From the NCBI GenBank assembly GCA_002319075.1, contig NVQB01000001.1, forward strand, positions 2,604,001 through 2,668,000: a stretch of DNA of 64,000 nucleotides, in the 5' to 3' direction. A model generated the notes under the pieces. The model saw only the letters and a program-made list of their open reading frames with translations, did no database searches and had not been told where the DNA came from. The translations under genes and the position numbers were made by a program. Positions 45,033 to 54,122 of this stretch are shown in pieces; positions within the stretch are counted from its first letter, which is position 1, and every line of letters starts with the position of its first letter. Origin of the DNA: Sphingobacteriaceae bacterium. Lineage in GTDB: Bacteria; Bacteroidota; Bacteroidia; B-17B0; Aurantibacillaceae.

Positions 45033-46105
45033 GTTTGATGATTCGTTTGCTCCTTAGAAACAACTTTATTGTTGGCGTATCCTTTTTCAAGTGGGTCAAA
45101 TTGCCAATTCGTTTTGTAAGTCACCACTTCGAGACTGTAATCTTCAAATAGCGTGAAACCCTTGCTTTCAAGAGGAGAACAAAAACATCCAATCTCTTGT
45201 TGACTTATTACTTTACCCAAAGAATCATAGACTATCAGGTTAACGGAAACCGGGTTTAATGTATCGGCTATAACCTGGTATGATTTATAAATGACAGCCT
45301 GACCGCCTTCGGAAGCAAAAGTGCCCACATACATGTACTCATTCGATACGTCTCTTGAGAACCTTGAACTCTCCATGCCCGGAATGAAAGCGGCAAAGTC
45401 ATAATTAATGTAACGGTCGAAATTAAAAGAGGAAGCAGAGTCGCTAATCATAGAAAAGGGTAAGCGGATTTTCGGAGTTTCTTTTATAAAAGCAGCAAAT
45501 AATTTTTTCCTTAGCTTTTCATCATCTCCATAATAAGTAACCAATAGTGATTGATAGGATTGGTTGTCGGCTAAAAACTCAAATAATTTCTCTTCTGTAA
45601 TTCTGTCTTTCATCGCAAATCCTTGTTCTGCAGCTGACATTAGGTATTCAATACACGCAGTTGTGTCTTTCTTAGAAGCAGAAACGAGCGCTGAATTAAA
45701 AGATACTTCATCATAGTTTATTCTTCCATAAAGGGAATAATTAGTACTGTCTGCCAAAGCAAGTTGGCCACTCTTTAAATAGGCTTTAAAAAGATGAAGA
45801 TAATTTTTTTCATCCGGATAATAATAAATGGCTTCTTTAAAATATTCAACACTTGCCAATGCATCATTTTTATTAGCCAACAAATCCAGTCCTGTCATAA
45901 ATAATCTGCGGCTTTCTGCTTTTTGCTGAAGTCCTGCGTTTTCTAAAGATGCGGTAATAGAATCTGGCCTGTATATGTTTTCGGGAAGCAGTGCGTAGGG
46001 TATCGCTGTCTTTTTTTCAATATGAGCAACCTCTGTTTTTTCTCCGGAACAGGCAGATAGAATGTAAACTAATGCGATAGCCAAATACAAGTTAAATGGA
46101 TTCAT
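44954..46105 (-). CDS. Lipoprotein with TPR-like repeats
   Basis: A 383-residue protein with a lipoprotein signal (MNPFNLYLAIALVYILSACSG; lipobox Cys19). Residues 60-185 look like helical tetratricopeptide-type repeats (LDLLANKNDALASVEYFKEAIYYYPDEKNYLHLFKAYLKSG). The C-terminal 180 residues are beta-rich and of no recognised family. It would be anchored to the inner face of a membrane or to the surface. It overlaps the convergent DUF2306 gene by 79 bases, unusually long for genes not otherwise linked. Confidence 0.8.
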   Translation of the reverse strand: MNPFNLYLAIALVYILSACSGEKTEVAHIEKKTAIPYALLPENIYRPDSITASLENAGLQQKAESRRLFMTGLDLLANKNDALASVEYFKEAIYYYPDEKNYLHLFKAYLKSGQLALADSTNYSLYGRINYDEVSFNSALVSASKKDTTACIEYLMSAAEQGFAMKDRITEEKLFEFLADNQSYQSLLVTYYGDDEKLRKKLFAAFIKETPKIRLPFSMISDSASSFNFDRYINYDFAAFIPGMESSRFSRDVSNEYMYVGTFASEGGQAVIYKSYQVIADTLNPVSVNLIVYDSLGKVISQQEIGCFCSPLESKGFTLFEDYSLEVVTYKTNWQFDPLEKGYANNKVVSKEQTNHQTYKITKENSVKETHTPAEMTAAENKP

Positions 46106-46193
46106 GGGATAGGTTTAAGTTAGAATTACCAATGGGTTTTAACACAATAATAAGAGAATAAAGTAAAGCGTCAAAATCAAGTTTTTATACTTA

Positions 46194-46202
46194 TAAATTT
46201 GC
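46194..46202 (+). promoter_or_regulatory. -7 element upstream of the FMN-dependent glutamate synthase-family gene
   Basis: TAAATTTGC matches TAnnTTTGC exactly. It gives a leader of roughly 135 bases containing a hairpin (ATAGCC 46273-46278, GGCTAT 46303-46308). No clear -33 box is present at 19-21 bases upstream. Confidence 0.35.
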
Positions 46203-46342
46203 TTTTTGTTATATTTACTCGGACAAGTCGCCCTAAAATTAATTTAGCACACACTAAATAATTGACAGTGAGATAGCCGTCCTCGAAAAAGAGCACTCTT
46301 CAGGCTATTCCATGTGACAATTTAAAAGCAATAAAACGACAC

Positions 46343-47947
46343 ATGAAAAAACAATTTATTTACCTCTCGGTATTTTTTACGCTTACAATTGGTATTGCAG
46401 GCTATTTGTGGCCATTGGCCCTATGGTTATACGTTGTGGCTATCCCCATTATCCTGATTGGAATAATGGATATGACGCAAACTAAACAAACATTAAAAAG
46501 AAACTTTCCGGTTGTTGGAAGAATGCGTTGGTGGGCAGAATGGATGCGACCGAAAGTTTACCAGTATTTTGTTGAATCGGATATGAGCGGTGCGCCTTAC
46601 AATCGCCTCAGCAGAAATGTGATTTATCAACGTGCAAAACGCGTTACAGATAGTACTCCCTTTGGAACGCAATTAAATGTTTATGAAACAGGATACGAGT
46701 GGTTAAATCATTCTATCAATCCTCTGCCATTAGATCATGGGGAGCATGATCCGCGGGTTCTGGTAGGGGGACCAGATTGTAAACAACCTTACTCTGCCAG
46801 TATTTTTAATATTTCTGCTATGAGTTTTGGATCGCTGAGTCAAAACGCTATTATGGCATTGAACGGCGGCGCTAAGCTGGGTGGCTTTGCGCACAACACT
46901 GGCGAAGGGGGATTAAGTCCTTATCACTTAAAACCAGGTGGAGATATTATCTGGCAAATTGGTACGGGGTATTTTGGTTGCAGAAACATGGATGGCACTT
47001 TTAATTTTGAGGCTTTTGCAGAGCGTGCTGTTTACCCGGAAGTAAAAATGATTGAGATAAAATTATCACAGGGTGCGAAGCCGGGTCATGGTGGCATTTT
47101 ACCGGCAGCTAAAGTTACAGAGGAGATAGCAAAAATTCGTTTAGTAGAAAAAGGAAAAGATGTTTTATCACCTTCGTACCATAAAGCATTTGGTACGCCT
47201 TTAGAACTGGTTGGCTTTATAAAAAGGTTGAGAGATCTGAGCGGCGGCAAACCAGTTGGATTTAAATTGTGCATCGGACAAAAGAGTCAGTTCATAGCCA
47301 TCTGCAAAGCCATGATAAAAACCGGAATCATGCCGGATTTTATTACGGTTGATGGGGGAGAAGGAGGAACAGGAGCGGCTCCGATTGAATTTAGTAATTC
47401 GGTAGGGATGCCTTTGCGAGAAGGACTCGCCTTTGTGCACGATGCCTTACATGGATTTGGAATAAAAAAACACATTCGCATTATTGCTTCAGGAAAAGTA
47501 CATACAGGGTTTGATCTCGTGAAAAATTTTGCCCTTGGTGCAGACATGTGCAATGGCGCGCGTGCTATGCTGATGGCCGTTGGCTGTATCCAGGCACTGG
47601 AGTGTAACACCAATACGTGTCCAACCGGTGTAGCTACACAAAATCCAGCTTTGTGGAAAGGTTTGGACGTGAACGATAAAAAAGTGCGTGTAAGAAATTA
47701 CCATCATGAAACGGTGAAAGCCTGCGTAGAATTAATGTCGGCTGCCGGCATCAAACATTCGGATGATCTTCACCGTTCGCATATATACAGGAGAGTGAGT
47801 GCCAACCAAATTCAGACTTATGCAGAAATGTATCCGTATTTATTAAAAGGCTCTTTACTGGAAGCTCCGTATCCTAAAGGCTGGGAGCTTGAGGTAATGC
47901 ATGCTACAGAAGAGTCATTTGATAATATGGTGAAGATGGCGCAATAA
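46343..47947 (+). CDS. FMN-binding glutamate synthase family protein (Fe-S)
   Basis: A 534-residue protein with two short N-terminal membrane segments (about 5-45). A TIM-barrel FMN-binding domain follows, as in the synthase part of GltB: ISAMSFGSLSQNA, KPGHGGILPAAKV, and ITVDGGEGGTGAAP as the FMN phosphate site. CNTNTCPTGVATQ provides cysteines for a [3Fe-4S] cluster. The amidotransferase and NADPH-binding parts of full glutamate synthase are absent, so this is the stand-alone archaeal-like type; its reaction is not firmly known. A DUF5808 gene follows its stop directly. Confidence 0.93.
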   Translation: MKKQFIYLSVFFTLTIGIAGYLWPLALWLYVVAIPIILIGIMDMTQTKQTLKRNFPVVGRMRWWAEWMRPKVYQYFVESDMSGAPYNRLSRNVIYQRAKRVTDSTPFGTQLNVYETGYEWLNHSINPLPLDHGEHDPRVLVGGPDCKQPYSASIFNISAMSFGSLSQNAIMALNGGAKLGGFAHNTGEGGLSPYHLKPGGDIIWQIGTGYFGCRNMDGTFNFEAFAERAVYPEVKMIEIKLSQGAKPGHGGILPAAKVTEEIAKIRLVEKGKDVLSPSYHKAFGTPLELVGFIKRLRDLSGGKPVGFKLCIGQKSQFIAICKAMIKTGIMPDFITVDGGEGGTGAAPIEFSNSVGMPLREGLAFVHDALHGFGIKKHIRIIASGKVHTGFDLVKNFALGADMCNGARAMLMAVGCIQALECNTNTCPTGVATQNPALWKGLDVNDKKVRVRNYHHETVKACVELMSAAGIKHSDDLHRSHIYRRVSANQIQTYAEMYPYLLKGSLLEAPYPKGWELEVMHATEESFDNMVKMAQ

Positions 47948-48163
47948 ATGAATGACGAGGAAAATGATATGCATAATGATCCCAAAAATTGGAAATGGGG
48001 CTTTATTTATTTTAATCCAGACGATACCAGGATAGTTGTCTTGAAACGTAATCCCTTATTTGGTGTAACATTAAATTTTGGACATCCTGACTTAGGAAGA
48101 GCTTTCATGATTGGCATACTGATAGTGTTGGTGATGTGGATAGTTTCTAACTCCTTTAAGTAA
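47948..48163 (+). CDS. DUF5808 small membrane protein
   Basis: A 71-residue protein. NDPKNWKWGFIYFNPDDTRI and RNPLFGVTLNFGHP match the DUF5808 pattern (WK-x-G-x-x-YxNPDD...TLNF). One transmembrane helix closes the protein (MIGILIVLVMWIVS). Its ATG comes right after the preceding TAA, so it is coupled with the glutamate-synthase-family gene. No function is known. Confidence 0.85.
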   Translation: MNDEENDMHNDPKNWKWGFIYFNPDDTRIVVLKRNPLFGVTLNFGHPDLGRAFMIGILIVLVMWIVSNSFK

Positions 48164-48169
48164 GTTTAT

Positions 48170-48598
48170 ATGTTAGTGAGACTGTCTATCTTAATTTTTT
48201 TCATGGGCCTGAGAGGATTTTCTCAAAAGGATTCCACTTTGTATCTAGACTCTAATTCTCTGTCTGGTTTATTTGATAATCAAGTCGTATATTCTGTTGT
48301 AGACTCTCTCCCACAGTATCCGGGCGGGTTGGCAGCATTTGTCCGATACTTTCATAAGGATATATCCTATCCATCTGCAACAAGCGATGTGATATCATCG
48401 TCTATTAAAATAAGTTTTATTGTTGACACTTTAGGAGCAATACAAAATGTTTTTGTCTCTAAGAATTCAATGGGACCCGATTTCGAAAAGCAAATAAAAG
48501 ACGTTTTGAAAAGAAGTACTAACTGGAAGCCAGCAATTTCAAACAATAAAAAAGTTTGTTCACGCCTCACTTTTCCAATAAGAATACACTATCGTTAG
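48170..48598 (+). CDS. TonB C-terminal-like exported protein
   Basis: A 142-residue protein with a short signal peptide (LVRLSILIFFMGLRGFSQ). Residues 45-142 match the TonB C-terminal domain: LPQYPGGLAAFVRYFHKDISYPS, KISFIVDTLGAIQNVFVSK and NWKPAISNNKKVCSRLTFPIRI. It lacks the Pro-rich linker and membrane anchor of true TonB, so it is an isolated domain as often found in Bacteroidota. It may contact the plug of an outer-membrane receptor. It is six bases downstream of the DUF5808 gene. Confidence 0.82.
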   Translation: MLVRLSILIFFMGLRGFSQKDSTLYLDSNSLSGLFDNQVVYSVVDSLPQYPGGLAAFVRYFHKDISYPSATSDVISSSIKISFIVDTLGAIQNVFVSKNSMGPDFEKQIKDVLKRSTNWKPAISNNKKVCSRLTFPIRIHYR

Positions 48599-48632
48599 TC
48601 AATATAACTTCAGAACGCTGAACGGTCGAGGC

Positions 48633-50720
48633 CTAGAACCGAATCACCGTCACCGCTACATCATCTACCTGATCTAATTCTTTTTTCCAGGCAATAAAAT
48701 TTTGTTGAAGCGATTCGATTTGTTTTTCGACGGTGAGATTCGCTACCGAAATTAAAAACTCTTTTAAAGATTTGTTTTTGTATTTTTTTCCTCTCAAACC
48801 CCCGAATTGATCTCCATAACCATCCGTAAAAAGGTAAACAAAAGATCCTTTTGCAATGTCTAATTCATGTGTCTGAAATTCTTTAGAGTTTTCATAAAAA
48901 GCTACAGGCTGCTTGTCTGCTTTTATTTCTGCAAGTTCTTTATGATTAAAAATCCACACATGATTGTTTGCACCGGCCCAACTAACTTTTTTAGTTTGAT
49001 CATTGATTGCAATTAAGGAACAATCCATGCCGTCTTTAATGTTTTGTTGTGTGGCATTAAGACTTTCAATAACTATTTGCCGTGTTTTTGTTAGAATAGC
49101 GCCGGGTTGTGTCAATCCAAATTCCGTAATAGATTTTCTCAAAGCCTGGTGACACACTACTGACATCAAAGCTCCGGGAATTCCATGTCCGGTACAATCG
49201 CAAACTGCAAAGAAAGTATAGCCATTGTGTTTTTCAAAGAAATAAAAATCGCCACCAATAATATCTTTTGGCATGTAAAGAATATCGAGGTTCAATTCCT
49301 TTTTAATGTCGTTGAGTTGTGGCAAAATGGCAGCTTGCAGACGTTTTGCGTAATTTATAGAGTCAAGGATCTCCTGGTTTTTTAATTCAACGATCTGTTT
49401 TTGCCGCTCAATAATTCGTTTCTGCCTGTTCGTTAAAATAAAACGATTCAAAATAAAAATCGCGAACACAATAATCACCGCCAGAATTGCGAACAACATG
49501 ATGCGGAAATATTTTTCTTTAGTAAGGCGGGCTGACGCAACTTCCAGCTCACTATCTTTTAATTTTTCTTTGGTCTCAAAACGCAGGCTGTCGGCCACAT
49601 GCTTACGCTCATAATCAAATTCCAGTTGTTGTTGCTGGATCTGATGCACTTTGACGTATTTATCATTTGAATCTTTGTAATCCAAATGTTTGTCTATCAT
49701 GCCGGCAAATTTTGGATAGTCTTTTCTTTGCTCATAAATTTTTGCGATGGCAAAACTTAAATACGCAAGATTGTTATAGGTTTTTTCTTTGTAACTGATG
49801 TCATAGGCCTTCTTAAAATGAGTCAGCGCCTTGTCACTCTGCTTTAAAAAATTATACTCATCAGCAATGTTTATGAGAACCGTGATCTCATCATTGGTGA
49901 CCGTTGCGAGAGGGAGTGTTTCTAAAAATCGTTCGAGGGCTGCTTGATGCTCACCAGCCTGTGACAGAAGGAGTCCTTCATTTAAATGGTAATTAAACTT
50001 TGCATTGCTGCTACTCCGGTTGTTGATGAAGCGTTTCGCCTCTCCTGAAAAATATCTCGCTGAATCAAGCAGTTTTAAATTGCGAAAGCTTGTACTCAGG
50101 TTGGTGTTTGAGATGATAAGTAAATTTGTGTCTCTCTGAGATTCAGCTAATTTTTTTGCCTTATAGAGATAAAAATTTGATTTTCGGATGTTTCCTATAC
50201 TTCTGTAAACCTGCGCACAGTTAAAATAAAGGTTTCCGGCACTTGCAAAATTATTTGTTTCCTCTGCTATTTGAAGGCTCTTTAAAAAATAAGGTAAGGC
50301 TTTATTTAAAAGCTCGTTATTAAGATACGCTACGCCAATATTATTAAGGGCGAGCTGCATACCTCTTTTATAGTTTATTTTTTCAGAGAGGTCGTAGCTT
50401 TTTTGCTGGTGCTCGATGGAGGTTTTAATGTCGCCGATATTCGTATAGGTAATTCCCAAACGTCTGTGAGCAATACTCAGGCGCTTTATATCATTGGTTT
50501 TTGTAGAAAGTTCAATGGCTTTTTTGGCAAAATAAATTGAAGAATCCGGCACATCATAACTGTAAATGGGCCAGACCAATTCATTATATACATTAATTAA
50601 TGTAGTGTCTGACGGATTTGTTTTTAGCAAATCGAGGAGTTCTTTTTTCGAATAACCATCTTGCGCTCTTAACGAGAAACTTGAAAGAGTTAGAACAAAG
50701 AGAATTAGGCGCTGATACAT
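48633..50720 (-). CDS. TPR-containing SpoIIE-type PP2C phosphatase
   Basis: A 695-residue membrane protein with signal peptide (LILFVLTLSSFSLRAQ). A periplasmic array of about eight tetratricopeptide repeats (about 30-365) comes first (SIEHQQKSYDLSEKINYKRG, LPYFLKSLQIAEE). A transmembrane helix (YFRIMLFAILAVIIVFAIFI, about 404-425) and a coiled-coil linker follow. The cytoplasmic SpoIIE domain has the acidic metal sites GGDFYFF and CDCTGHGIPGALMS and a late YLFTDGYGDQFGG. Such proteins dephosphorylate anti-anti-sigma factors or similar serine-phosphorylated partners. No partner anti-sigma gene lies beside it. Confidence 0.9.
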   Translation of the reverse strand: MYQRLILFVLTLSSFSLRAQDGYSKKELLDLLKTNPSDTTLINVYNELVWPIYSYDVPDSSIYFAKKAIELSTKTNDIKRLSIAHRRLGITYTNIGDIKTSIEHQQKSYDLSEKINYKRGMQLALNNIGVAYLNNELLNKALPYFLKSLQIAEETNNFASAGNLYFNCAQVYRSIGNIRKSNFYLYKAKKLAESQRDTNLLIISNTNLSTSFRNLKLLDSARYFSGEAKRFINNRSSSNAKFNYHLNEGLLLSQAGEHQAALERFLETLPLATVTNDEITVLINIADEYNFLKQSDKALTHFKKAYDISYKEKTYNNLAYLSFAIAKIYEQRKDYPKFAGMIDKHLDYKDSNDKYVKVHQIQQQQLEFDYERKHVADSLRFETKEKLKDSELEVASARLTKEKYFRIMLFAILAVIIVFAIFILNRFILTNRQKRIIERQKQIVELKNQEILDSINYAKRLQAAILPQLNDIKKELNLDILYMPKDIIGGDFYFFEKHNGYTFFAVCDCTGHGIPGALMSVVCHQALRKSITEFGLTQPGAILTKTRQIVIESLNATQQNIKDGMDCSLIAINDQTKKVSWAGANNHVWIFNHKELAEIKADKQPVAFYENSKEFQTHELDIAKGSFVYLFTDGYGDQFGGLRGKKYKNKSLKEFLISVANLTVEKQIESLQQNFIAWKKELDQVDDVAVTVIRF

Positions 50721-50815
50721 CCATATAAAAATAATGCAAAATCTTTAAGAGCAAAAATTATCTTTTAAAGAAAAGAACCTGTTTTATCTATGGACATTAC
50801 CGTTTTTATTCCAGG

Positions 50816-53125
50816 TTAATTCTTAACGATACGGTGTACTGACTGCTTGGAGTCATTACTTACTTTTATAAAATAAACGCCATTGCTTAATGTGGTGAGA
50901 TCTAGCGTTTCCATCAACTGAGATTTATTTGTGTAGTTATTTTGAAGAACCACATGGCCGAGTAAATCTACTACTGTTACAACCGTTGCATCAGAGCTGT
51001 TTAAATGGCCTACTCTAAAAGAAAAATGGTCGGCAAAAGGATTGGGCCACACGCTTAAACCCATCGGGTTATTTTCTGAAATCTGGCTGATACCTACAAG
51101 ATTCACAGGTCCATTAGAAATGGTGAAATTATTATTGCTAACATCGTAAAAAATATTACCAATACTTTCAATTTTAATTCTGCAGGTAGTTGTGGTGCTT
51201 GCAAGTGCAGGAACCGTAATTGCTTCATAACCATCGTTTGGAGTAGAAGATATAAAAACAGAGTAATTCGCTCCTGAATCATAAGAGATATATACGCGAA
51301 CTGAATCACAACTTACAGGAGCGTGGTCTGTTCCGTTTACGTCCCATGATAAAGCCTCCGAAGTGCCCGCAGGCCATATAATGCCACCGGTGCTTGGATA
51401 AGTTAGCATAAAAGGTCCGGCATTATCCAGCGTAACTTTTGCACTGGCGTAGCAGGAACCGCCTCCACCCATTTTTTTATCGCGGGCTGTAAGTCTGAAG
51501 TTTAGCACCTGTGGTGTCTTTGGCAGGTATTCACCAATTGTATTTGTAAAATTTCCGCTGGCAGCAACCGATTTTTTTGGAAAGTAGCGGGAGTATTCGG
51601 TAGCAGTAGTTGAAAGGGAGTCTGGCGCGTACGATCTGAAAAACGGCGCTGTACCGGTACTCCAGTTTCCTCCGGAAACGCCCGCATCCGTCTCCTCCCA
51701 TGAATAGTAAAGTTTATCCCCATCCTGATCGGTTGCGCTTCCGGTCATTATAAAAGGTGTAGAAAAGGGAATAATGTAATTTCCATTGGTAGTCACCACA
51801 GGCGGATTATTTCCGGTGGTAGTCGTAACAGCACAACTGTTGCCGCTTCCGGAGGTAGAGAAGTTTACAATCTCGTCGTAACTGATGGCATGAAAATATG
51901 CTATGCTATGATTGGATACATCATTTGGCGAACAGATTCCTGCATAAGCCATAATTGTAATTCCACTTCCTGGTTCTACAGAAGTGCCTGCATTTCTATT
52001 GCCTGAGCAACTTCCGGTTAAAGCATTAAAGGTATGATTGCCCCTGAACTGGTGACCGATCTCATGAGCCACATAATCAATGTCGTAAGGATCTCCAACA
52101 GGATAGGAGCTTCCGGTGATGCCACTCGCCTTGCTTTGCGCATTACAAACGCATCCGAGATTGGCAAGACCCCCGCCTCCGGTGCTAAAAGTATGTCCGA
52201 TATCAAAATTCGCAGTACCAATGTTGTTGGTAATAACAGTTTGACTTTCGCCGATTAAAGTATTGGAGTTATTGTTGCCTGTAAAAGGATCATTCGCCGC
52301 GGAAGTAAAAATGATTAAAGTTTCGGTGGGAACGAGCACCATACGGATGGCCACTTCTCTTTCATAAACGCCATCCACGCGGTTTACACTGGTTACAATT
52401 TTAGCAAGGGTTTGAGCTACTGTAGGAATAACGGTACCCGTAGAGCCAGTAGCAGCCTTTGCATATTCTTTTGTACAGGCTACGGCAAGACGGTAAGTGC
52501 GTAGTTGAGCGCCTACGCAAGGCGATGCATTTTGTTTGCCCGCTGAAAAACTCGGTTCCATTGGAAAACCATCTGGTATAAGGGTTAAACCATCTTCGGT
52601 CATAGCATGTGCTGGATCTTTTGCAAAATCACTTACATAATAACTGATATAGTCTTTTGAATTTCCTAAACAATAAGGATCAATATAATAATCGCCGCGC
52701 GCCGAAAAAATCATACCATGAAAGCCATATTGATTCCAGTCTACTCTTCCTGTTGCATGAGGATCATCGATGCCTTTCACAATAAATGTTTTAATCTGCG
52801 GATAGGCAAGCGAAAGTTCTTCTGCCATAACCGGACTTTCGATCACTTTAAATTTTTGAATGGAACCACTGGGTGTCGGAAGATATATAACTGTATTACT
52901 TAGTTCTACTCTTGTATTTTTTTCATGTGGCGCCTGGTAAAGTTTTTCACGAAGGTCTTCTCCAATCAAAGAAAAGGTTTTAAATTTTTGTGGAATAATT
53001 TGTCTCACTCCTGTAACGCGAATAGAACTTTCGTTAGTAGTTGACCAGAAAGTGGTATTTTGAGAAAATAGATCAGCGCTAAAAAATAAAATTAAAGCGG
53101 TTACAAGGAGGTATAAGTGTTTCAT
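50816..53125 (-). CDS. Secreted reprolysin-like zinc metalloprotease, T9SS type A
   Basis: A 769-residue exported protease. ATG at 53125 starts the signal peptide (MKHLYLLVTALILFFSADLFSQ); the upstream in-frame TTG (53146) is not used here. A propeptide-like region covers about 25-200. The zinc site HEIGHQFRGNH (His354, Glu355, His358, His364 by this start) matches HExGHxxGxxH, with a Met-turn in TIMAYAGIC. A domain with GNNPPVVT and two beta-rich domains follow, then a type A sorting domain (VWPNPFADHFSFRV ... NGVYFIKVSNDSKQSVHRIVKN). It is expected to degrade extracellular proteins and mature by loss of the propeptide. Confidence 0.92.
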   Translation of the reverse strand: MKHLYLLVTALILFFSADLFSQNTTFWSTTNESSIRVTGVRQIIPQKFKTFSLIGEDLREKLYQAPHEKNTRVELSNTVIYLPTPSGSIQKFKVIESPVMAEELSLAYPQIKTFIVKGIDDPHATGRVDWNQYGFHGMIFSARGDYYIDPYCLGNSKDYISYYVSDFAKDPAHAMTEDGLTLIPDGFPMEPSFSAGKQNASPCVGAQLRTYRLAVACTKEYAKAATGSTGTVIPTVAQTLAKIVTSVNRVDGVYEREVAIRMVLVPTETLIIFTSAANDPFTGNNNSNTLIGESQTVITNNIGTANFDIGHTFSTGGGGLANLGCVCNAQSKASGITGSSYPVGDPYDIDYVAHEIGHQFRGNHTFNALTGSCSGNRNAGTSVEPGSGITIMAYAGICSPNDVSNHSIAYFHAISYDEIVNFSTSGSGNSCAVTTTTGNNPPVVTTNGNYIIPFSTPFIMTGSATDQDGDKLYYSWEETDAGVSGGNWSTGTAPFFRSYAPDSLSTTATEYSRYFPKKSVAASGNFTNTIGEYLPKTPQVLNFRLTARDKKMGGGGSCYASAKVTLDNAGPFMLTYPSTGGIIWPAGTSEALSWDVNGTDHAPVSCDSVRVYISYDSGANYSVFISSTPNDGYEAITVPALASTTTTCRIKIESIGNIFYDVSNNNFTISNGPVNLVGISQISENNPMGLSVWPNPFADHFSFRVGHLNSSDATVVTVVDLLGHVVLQNNYTNKSQLMETLDLTTLSNGVYFIKVSNDSKQSVHRIVKN

Positions 53126-53143
53126 GAAAAATTTGCTTATAAC

Positions 53144-53151
53144 CAAAAATA
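53144..53151 (-). promoter_or_regulatory. -7 element upstream of the metalloprotease gene
   Basis: TATTTTTG on the minus strand matches TAnnTTTG, 19 bases before the ATG at 53125. The -33 region is weak. It supports 53125 rather than the upstream TTG as start. Confidence 0.35.
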
Positions 53152-53224
53152 ACGAAATTATCGCATTTTTCTGCAGGGAATTAGTAAGTGGCAGGATATA
53201 TTTAAGAATTGGTTTTTGAAGAAC

Positions 53225-54103
53225 TTAATGTCTTCTGTCCAGACCCCACATCATTTTATTACGAAGGGTCGTGAAAAAGTTCTGTCCCTCAAGATTGATA
53301 AGGTTTAAGCGGAAGTTGGCTTTACGGATCCGAATGTCTGATCCAGTCGGGATTTGTGCTCCGCGGGAGTCCAGCGAAACGTTAAAATCGTCGTGTCGCC
53401 CGCTTACTTTAAAACGTATTTCTTTATTGTTGGAGATCACAATTGGACGCACAGTTAAATTATGCGGAGCAATAGGCGTAATAATAAAATTGTCGGAGTC
53501 TGGCATCATGATCGGACCACCGCAGCTTAATGAGTAGGCAGTAGAACCTGTTGGGGTGGAAACTATTAATCCGTCAGCAAAATAAGTATTTAGAAAGATG
53601 CCATCAATGTAAGTTTCAATGTTGATCATCGAACTACTGTCTTTTTTATGAATGGTGAATTCATTTAAAGCGTAATTCGAATCTTTAAAACAATTATTAC
53701 AGCCTTCCATCTCAATCAGTTCTCTTTTGTCGAGCGTGAATTTTTCGTGCAATAAAAGTGAAAGTGCTTTTTCAAGATCATCTTTATTTACCTGCGATAA
53801 AAATCCAAGCCGGCCTGTATTAACCCCAAGAATGGGAATTCCTGATTTTTTAACGAAGGTAACGGTCTCCAGCATGGTGCCATCGCCACCCAGACAAATG
53901 AGATAAAAAGCTTTAGAAATCAACTCTTCGGAAGTAGAATAAGTTGGTATATCAAGTTTTAGTTCCGAATTTGTTTTTAAATACTTGTAGTAGTGCTCAT
54001 AGATAATCACCTCCACTCCTTCTGCGGTAAGGTATTGAACTATTTGTTCTATATAAGCGGCGTGATTGTCCTTGGTGGAACGCGCGTATATGGCGATTGT
54101 CAT
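53225..54103 (-). CDS. nadK: NAD kinase
   Basis: A 292-residue ATP-dependent NAD kinase that makes NADP in the cytosol. The GGDGTML motif (72-78), NTGRLGFLSQV, and SPTGSTAYSLSCGGPIM are all present, as are late residues for the NAD site. Size and motif order fit bacterial NadK. It lies 19 bases downstream of selD on the same strand, so it may be part of the selD-mnmH transcript, though the functions are not obviously linked. Confidence 0.96.
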   Translation of the reverse strand: MTIAIYARSTKDNHAAYIEQIVQYLTAEGVEVIIYEHYYKYLKTNSELKLDIPTYSTSEELISKAFYLICLGGDGTMLETVTFVKKSGIPILGVNTGRLGFLSQVNKDDLEKALSLLLHEKFTLDKRELIEMEGCNNCFKDSNYALNEFTIHKKDSSSMINIETYIDGIFLNTYFADGLIVSTPTGSTAYSLSCGGPIMMPDSDNFIITPIAPHNLTVRPIVISNNKEIRFKVSGRHDDFNVSLDSRGAQIPTGSDIRIRKANFRLNLINLEGQNFFTTLRNKMMWGLDRRH

Positions 54104-54122
54104 AACACAAAGATAAAATTAT

